Positions 59,162-64,000 of a stretch of DNA of 64,000 bases are shown piece by piece. The position numbers were made by a program, and so were the translations under genes. The notes under the pieces were generated by a model that saw only the letters and a program-made list of their open reading frames with translations, had not been told where the DNA came from and searched no databases. The stretch lies in assembly GCA_001414485.1 (NCBI GenBank), contig LLEY01000012.1, forward strand, positions 496,001 to 560,000, read 5' to 3'. Origin of the DNA: Calycina herbarum (lineage: Eukaryota; Ascomycota; Leotiomycetes; Helotiales; Pezizellaceae). Each line of letters begins with the position of its first letter. Positions within the stretch are counted from its first letter, which is position 1.

Positions 59162-59576
59162 TATAGCGAACCGGCTAAACAAGCGAACCGGCTAACTAAA
59201 AACACACCTAAAATCGCGATTTTGACATTTTAATATCTCTACGAACTATTAATTAAAAGTTTTAAAATTAAAACTTTGATTCAATTACTATATACATATT
59301 TAGAATTCTAAGTTTCAGACGCTATATGATTTTACTTAGCGATTTGCTTAAAAACACTCTTATAATCTTGTCTTTTTTCTTCTTCTTTTAATAACTTTTT
59401 AATATAAATTAGCCTCAGTCTTACATTTTATAACTTTTATATTTATATAGTAATAAAATCAAAGTTTTAATTTTGAAATTTTTAATCAACAATTCGTGAA
59501 GATATTAAAATATCAAAATCGCGATTTTAGATGTGTTTTCAGTTAGCCGGTTCGCTTGTTTAGCCGGTTCGCTATA
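59162..59576. mobile_element. MITE with ~130-bp terminal inverted repeats
   Basis: 415 bp; ends are TATAGCGAACCGGCTAA and its complement. The inverted repeats extend from 59162 to about 59295 and from about 59443 to 59576, with mostly transition differences. Each arm contains GCGAACCGGCTAA twice. TA lies at each border. It sits between the reverse transcriptase and RNase H regions of the Gypsy element. No coding capacity. Confidence 0.75.
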
Positions 59577-61894
59577 CATGTACGTTAGTAGTAGATATAA
59601 TTTACTTATAACTAAATAATAAAAAGAGACTTATACCTATTATATATTATTCTAAAACATTTAATCTAGTATAATAAAACTATAGTATCTTTAACAAAGA
59701 ATTACTTACTATAGTATTAGCTCTAGAATACTAGAGAATTTATTTATAGCTAGTAAAATACTAAGTTATAATTCTATCTAACTATAAGAACCTTAGAACG
59801 TTTATAATAACTAAGGAACTTATAACTAGATAGTTAGCTAGATAGATAGAGATATTAGAAGAGTTTAATATTATTATTTATTATATAAAAGAAACGTTAA
59901 ACACTTAAGCTAATACTCTTAGTTAGAAACCTAGATATAAGAGAAATAAAGAGTATAAGAAGATTATAATCTTAAAAACTCTTAAAAATAGAGACTTAGT
60001 ACCTACTATATATAAAATAGTAATAATAAATAATATCTAGATAGATAAAATTTAAAGTATTTATAAAGGTTATAACTAGTATATAAAAGGAAAACTATAG
60101 GTTCCTAGCTTATATATAAAGAAGTTCGTATAAGAATACTATACTACGCTTACTTATAACTACTAAGGAATTTATAGAACTCTCTAGTAGATAAGATAAT
60201 ACTACTATATTAATCGGTTATCTACGATAGTTAAAGAAGTGATAGTAGAATATAATACCTATACTAGGAATAAGGCTTTCTACTATACTTCTTATAGATA
60301 GATAAATACTACTCTAATACTATAAATACCTTAGAAATTAATATCTATAGATTTTATTATTAAATTACTAAAATCTAAAGATTTAATAATAGAAGTTAAG
60401 TATAATATAATCCTAGTTATTATAGAATAACTTATAAAGTATATAATTCTAATAGTATATATAGAGTTAAGTATAGCTAAGGAATTAGTATTTATATTTC
60501 TTAGAGAAGTAGTCTTAAGATATAAACTACTTAAAGAGATACTCTTAGATAAAGATAAACTCTTTACCTTAAAATTTTAGATCGCTTTTATAAAGCGATT
60601 AGGTGTAAAAAGAAAGCTCTTTATAGTTTTCTACTCTTAGATAAATAAAGGAAACAAACGTATAAACTAAGTAGTAGAAATATACCTTTATTATTATATA
60701 AACTACTAGTAAGATAACTAGGTAGAACTACTACCTCTAGTATAGTTTACCTATAATAGTTTAGTAATAGAAATAACACTTATTATACTATTCTATACTA
60801 ATTATAAATATAAATTATTAGTATATTAAGAACTACTATCTATAACTATTAATAACTAACTTACTTATATTTACGTCTTAAAAATTAAAAGCCTATATAA
60901 AGAACTAGTAGAGGATTTATAGTTCGTAGCTAAAAGAAACGCGTACTACTATAATAAACGACGTAGTTAGAAGCTAATACTAAAAGAGAGAGATAAAGTC
61001 TACTTAGTATAAAAGAATATTAATATAAAAAGACTAAGTAATAAACTAGATTATAAAAAACTTAGACTATTTAAAATTAAACGAGTTAAAAGACTTTTAA
61101 ATTATAAATTAGTACTACTAAAGATAATAAACATCTACCTAGTATTCTATATATCCTTACTCGAACTAGTACTACTAGGGGCTCTACTAGCTCTATTTAT
61201 AGAAATTTAACTAGTAAACTTAAACACTGAATATAAAGTTAAGAGAATTCTTAACTATAAACTTATTAGAGAATAAGTTAAGTATTTAATTAAATAGTTA
61301 AATTATCTATACTTAGAAAACACTTAGGAACTAAAAAGCAATCTTAACTATTACTTAAGAGAACTTTAGAAGTTCTACTAATAAAACCTAGAGCTACCTA
61401 GAACTTAGAACCAGGGTTAGACAAGGATATATTATTAGAGAGTACCTGCTTAATAAAAAGAGCTATCTCGAAGGTAGGAAACCAGGTAGACGAGGACTTA
61501 AGAGGAGGACTCGAGAGAGGAGGACTTAGAGGAGTAATAGGGAATTGTTTATATATAAAGCTAAAGAAAAATCGACACATAGGTTTTTAAGACCTAGAGA
61601 ATAGAACGTTGAGATAGTTAGAGCTATTATAAGACCTTTTCGATTAAATATACTTAGAATAACAAGAGGACTTAGAGAGCTCTAGAAAGCATTAACGGGA
61701 CTATTTATAATAAAAAGAATAGGTTATCGCTAGACGTTAAGCAGATTCGATTTATATAATAAGAGCTAGACGCTCTTTCTATTTAATATAAGAGGAGGAT
61801 ATATTAATATATAAGAAAAGGTCGATACCTTTCTAACGATATATTTTAAAGTTATATTCTAGTATAGAGATACGCTAGGCTAAGAAGGGGATAG

Positions 61895-62355
61895 TATTAT
61901 AAATAACGTACTAGTACGTAAATAAGTAAAGTCTAGGCGACGCTCTAATAGGATAAGTACTATTATAACTCTAACAGGTAGAAAGGATTGAATATAGAAG
62001 GATATATAATCCTAAGGATCTTATTACAGTTATATCACGTGACTCGGTTAGAACGGTCAGGTGATAGAGTCTAGTTTTAAGGAGCCCTGGAAATAGAGTT
62101 AGACTCTATCTTTAGGACTTCTGCTAAGTAGAACTCTAATATAAACGAAGGTTCTATATAAGACTAGTACGTCTGCTATTAGATAGAAGCTTTATACTTA
62201 ACTTTAGTTATTAATCTTATTATCTTATTTAATATCTTTAATATAAGTAACGAGTTCACTTCTAAGTAAATAACCCGGCGTATCTGTGCTTCTTATCTAT
62301 ATACTAACCTTCGAGACTTAGTTATCTTTGTTTAGTTCGTTTGAGTTTCGTTATA
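61895..62355 (+). repeat. 3' LTR of the Gypsy element
   Basis: 461 bp, ends GTTATA followed by the CTACC target duplication. Partner of 52826-53286. Confidence 0.8.
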
Positions 62356-62360
62356 CTACC

Positions 62361-64000
62361 TGCTCTATAAGAGCCTTAATATTCCCTGCCTTTAAGAGCT
62401 TAAAAGCAAGTAATCTAATATCGTCTATATAACTAAATCTCTATAAAACTAGAAGAGAGCTAACCTCTAAGCTAAAGAGAGGCTAGATAGAAAGTATAAA
62501 GAGAATAGACGAGATAGGCGAGTCTTAAGAAAGCCTATATTAAAGCGAGGTAGAAGCTCCTATTTCCTTATCTAGTTTTACTTTTACTAGTCTATTAGTT
62601 AAGAAAGAGGTAGTCTATTTAATAAAGTAATCCAGCTAATCTTACTCTCTTAGCCTTTTAATTAAGTAACTAGGAAGTACTACGTCAAAGGTCTTTTTAA
62701 TATCAAGTATAAGAAGAGAGGCTTCCTATTTATCTATAAGAGCTAACTTAATATCGAAGGTAAGGCAGGTAGTAAGGTCTATAGTAGCTCTTAAGAGAAG
62801 AGTCTTAAACTGGTTTTACTCTAGAATAGAGTACTTAATAGCTATCTAAGAAGCTCTCTTTATAAGAAGCCTTTTAAGCCTCTTTCTAAGAACTAAGAGT
62901 AAGATGATTAGGCGATATACTTAGAGAGACGACTTATCTTTCTTATTAGGCTTTAGAATAATAGCGATAATAGTAGTATAAAAGATCTTTAGATAGAAAC
63001 CTGCCTCTATATAGCCTTTAAATAAGGAGAGGATAAGATATAAGATCTATAGCTAGGCTACTTTAAGGACTTCTGTTACTAGCTCGTCTTCTTCTAGTAT
63101 AGTAGAAGCTTTTCTAAGGATCGATTCCTTAACCTCGCGTAGCGTAAGGACTGCCTAAGGAAGAGACTAAGTAGAGATAATTAGAGTATTAAATAGAATA
63201 TCCCCGACTTCGGCCTTGTTTATAAGTAGCTTTTATACTAGGATCTTCTGCTTTTCTTAAGTAGAGAAGCCTAGTTAGCCTACCGAGTCTCTTAGAGGAG
63301 GAGACTTATAGATTCTAGTACTCTAGTACTACTTATAGATTTTAAATATATCTTTACTCTTCGTAGCTTTGTCGACTAGGGTATAGAAGTGTTCTCTCTT
63401 TGCCTTCCGGATTTCCTACCTTAGATTCTTACGAAGAGTCTTTAAAGCTCGTACGCTTGTATTAAGCCTTTATACCTGCCTTACCTCGGTGGCCGCTGTC
63501 TAGTACTCCTTATTCTACTAGAGGTGTCCGAACCCGTGTCTAAGCCCTCGCTTAGCGCTGCTAAGATATACGCTATATACGCTCTTAGTAATAAATCCTA
63601 CTAGAGCCTCTAGCGAGTCCGAGTTCAGTTACTCTATAAGTTCGTAAAGCTATTAAGTTTTAAGCTTTTCTTAAAGAGTTGTCTTAAAGGTTTTAATATT
63701 AAGAGAGCTAAGCTTAAGAGAGGGGTTCTTTATAGTTAAGTTTCCTACGTATAGAAGTCGAGTAAGAAGTAGGAAGTAGTTAGAGCTACACTTAAATATA
63801 AGGTTAACCTTAGTAGTAGCCCCTCTTTAGTAGAGGTTATTAGAGTAGAAGGCTAGGTTAAGGGTGTTACCAAGGTTATAGGTTCGCGTACTAGAAGAGG
63901 TAGAGAGCTATAGCCCTCTATCCTCTATCTAGTTAATAAGCGGAGAGGACTGTGTACTTTCCTACTCTAGGAAGTCCGGCTGCCAGAGTTAGCTCTTTAG
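62361..64000 (-). mobile_element. RIP-decayed Tad-type LINE, 5'/reverse-transcriptase part, cut by window end
   Basis: Minus-strand reading shows reverse-transcriptase motifs: LLILDIKKTFDVVLP near 62690 (motif A) and VIYIDDIRLLA near 62420-62450 (the YxDD box). The sequence then meets the Gypsy insertion and resumes at 52825. Upstream parts run off the window. Many stops; not functional. Confidence 0.75.

Larger units (their letters stand above)
52826..62355 (+). mobile_element. RIP-decayed Ty3/Gypsy chromovirus with nested insertions
   Basis: Bounded by two 461-bp LTRs (52826-53286 and 61895-62355) and a 5-bp target duplication CTACC (52821-52825 and 62356-62360), so it inserted in the LINE. 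On the plus strand, broken frames show gag (about 53930-54140 and 55885-56110), a decayed zinc-knuckle near 56380, a protease-like LINSRATGNFLS near 57700, and reverse transcriptase near 58380-58740 with YYLDNILIF. Integrase-like sequence lies around 60100-60600 and a chromodomain-like end near 61240-61380. A purine tract (AAGAAGGGGATAG) precedes the 3' LTR. It is non-functional. Confidence 0.8.

Noticed and set aside
61398..61580. 60-codon minus frame in the retroelement block
   Set aside because: Antisense to the chromodomain end of the Gypsy element; spurious.
1..64000. CRISPR arrays, bacterial-type operons, rRNA genes
   Set aside because: No regularly spaced direct repeats with unique spacers, no ribosome binding sites and no rRNA-like sequence were seen.

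Overview
The window is nuclear DNA of a filamentous ascomycete (Pezizomycotina). Reasons: short spliceosomal introns (about 47-80 nt, GTANGT donors, YAG acceptors), HET-domain genes, a GH7 cellobiohydrolase with a CBM1 module, a fungal hybrid histidine kinase, a fungal rhodopsin-like membrane protein, and a gene-poor AT-rich block full of C-to-T/G-to-A decayed retroelements, the usual mark of RIP. The gene content would fit a plant-associated Leotiomycete, but that placement is inference only.

0-18 kb is conventional and gene-dense: a Pep12-type syntaxin (-), an Ndc1-type nucleoporin (+), ACH1 CoA-transferase/hydrolase (+), a predicted mitochondrial helical protein (-), a seven-helix rhodopsin-like protein (-), a 1401-residue hybrid histidine kinase (+) and a fucose-specific lectin (-). 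All splice models close in frame over their full length.

18-30 kb is accessory: three tandem genes or remnants for small secreted Cys-rich proteins, a small four-helix membrane protein, an intact HET-domain gene with C-terminal membrane helices, and a nine-exon BRE4/aromatic-acid-exporter-like membrane protein.

30-42 kb is a rearranged graveyard: a decayed leucine-rich/F-box-like gene abutting a Tc1-type deletion derivative with 40-bp inverted repeats, a USP-type deubiquitinase relic that has lost its Cys and His boxes, one HET gene split into two halves 3.8 kb apart, an SR-protein-kinase-like gene lying between the halves, and several unexplained inverted or TTAATC-type repeats.

42-50.4 kb is functional again: a secreted GH7-CBM1 cellobiohydrolase, a four-CCCH plus RBR E3 ligase, next to it a frameshifted paralogue of that ligase's middle region, and a small membrane protein.

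From about 50.7 kb to the end the sequence is AT-rich and RIP-decayed, and can be read as nested insertions. A Tad-type LINE (minus strand, ending in a (TAAA)n tail) is interrupted by a Ty3/Gypsy chromovirus (52826-62355, 5-bp duplication CTACC). That element carries a solo LTR (53293-53737), a 1731-bp non-autonomous LTR element (54147-55877, duplication ACAAG/ATAAG) and a MITE with about 130-bp inverted repeats (59162-59576).
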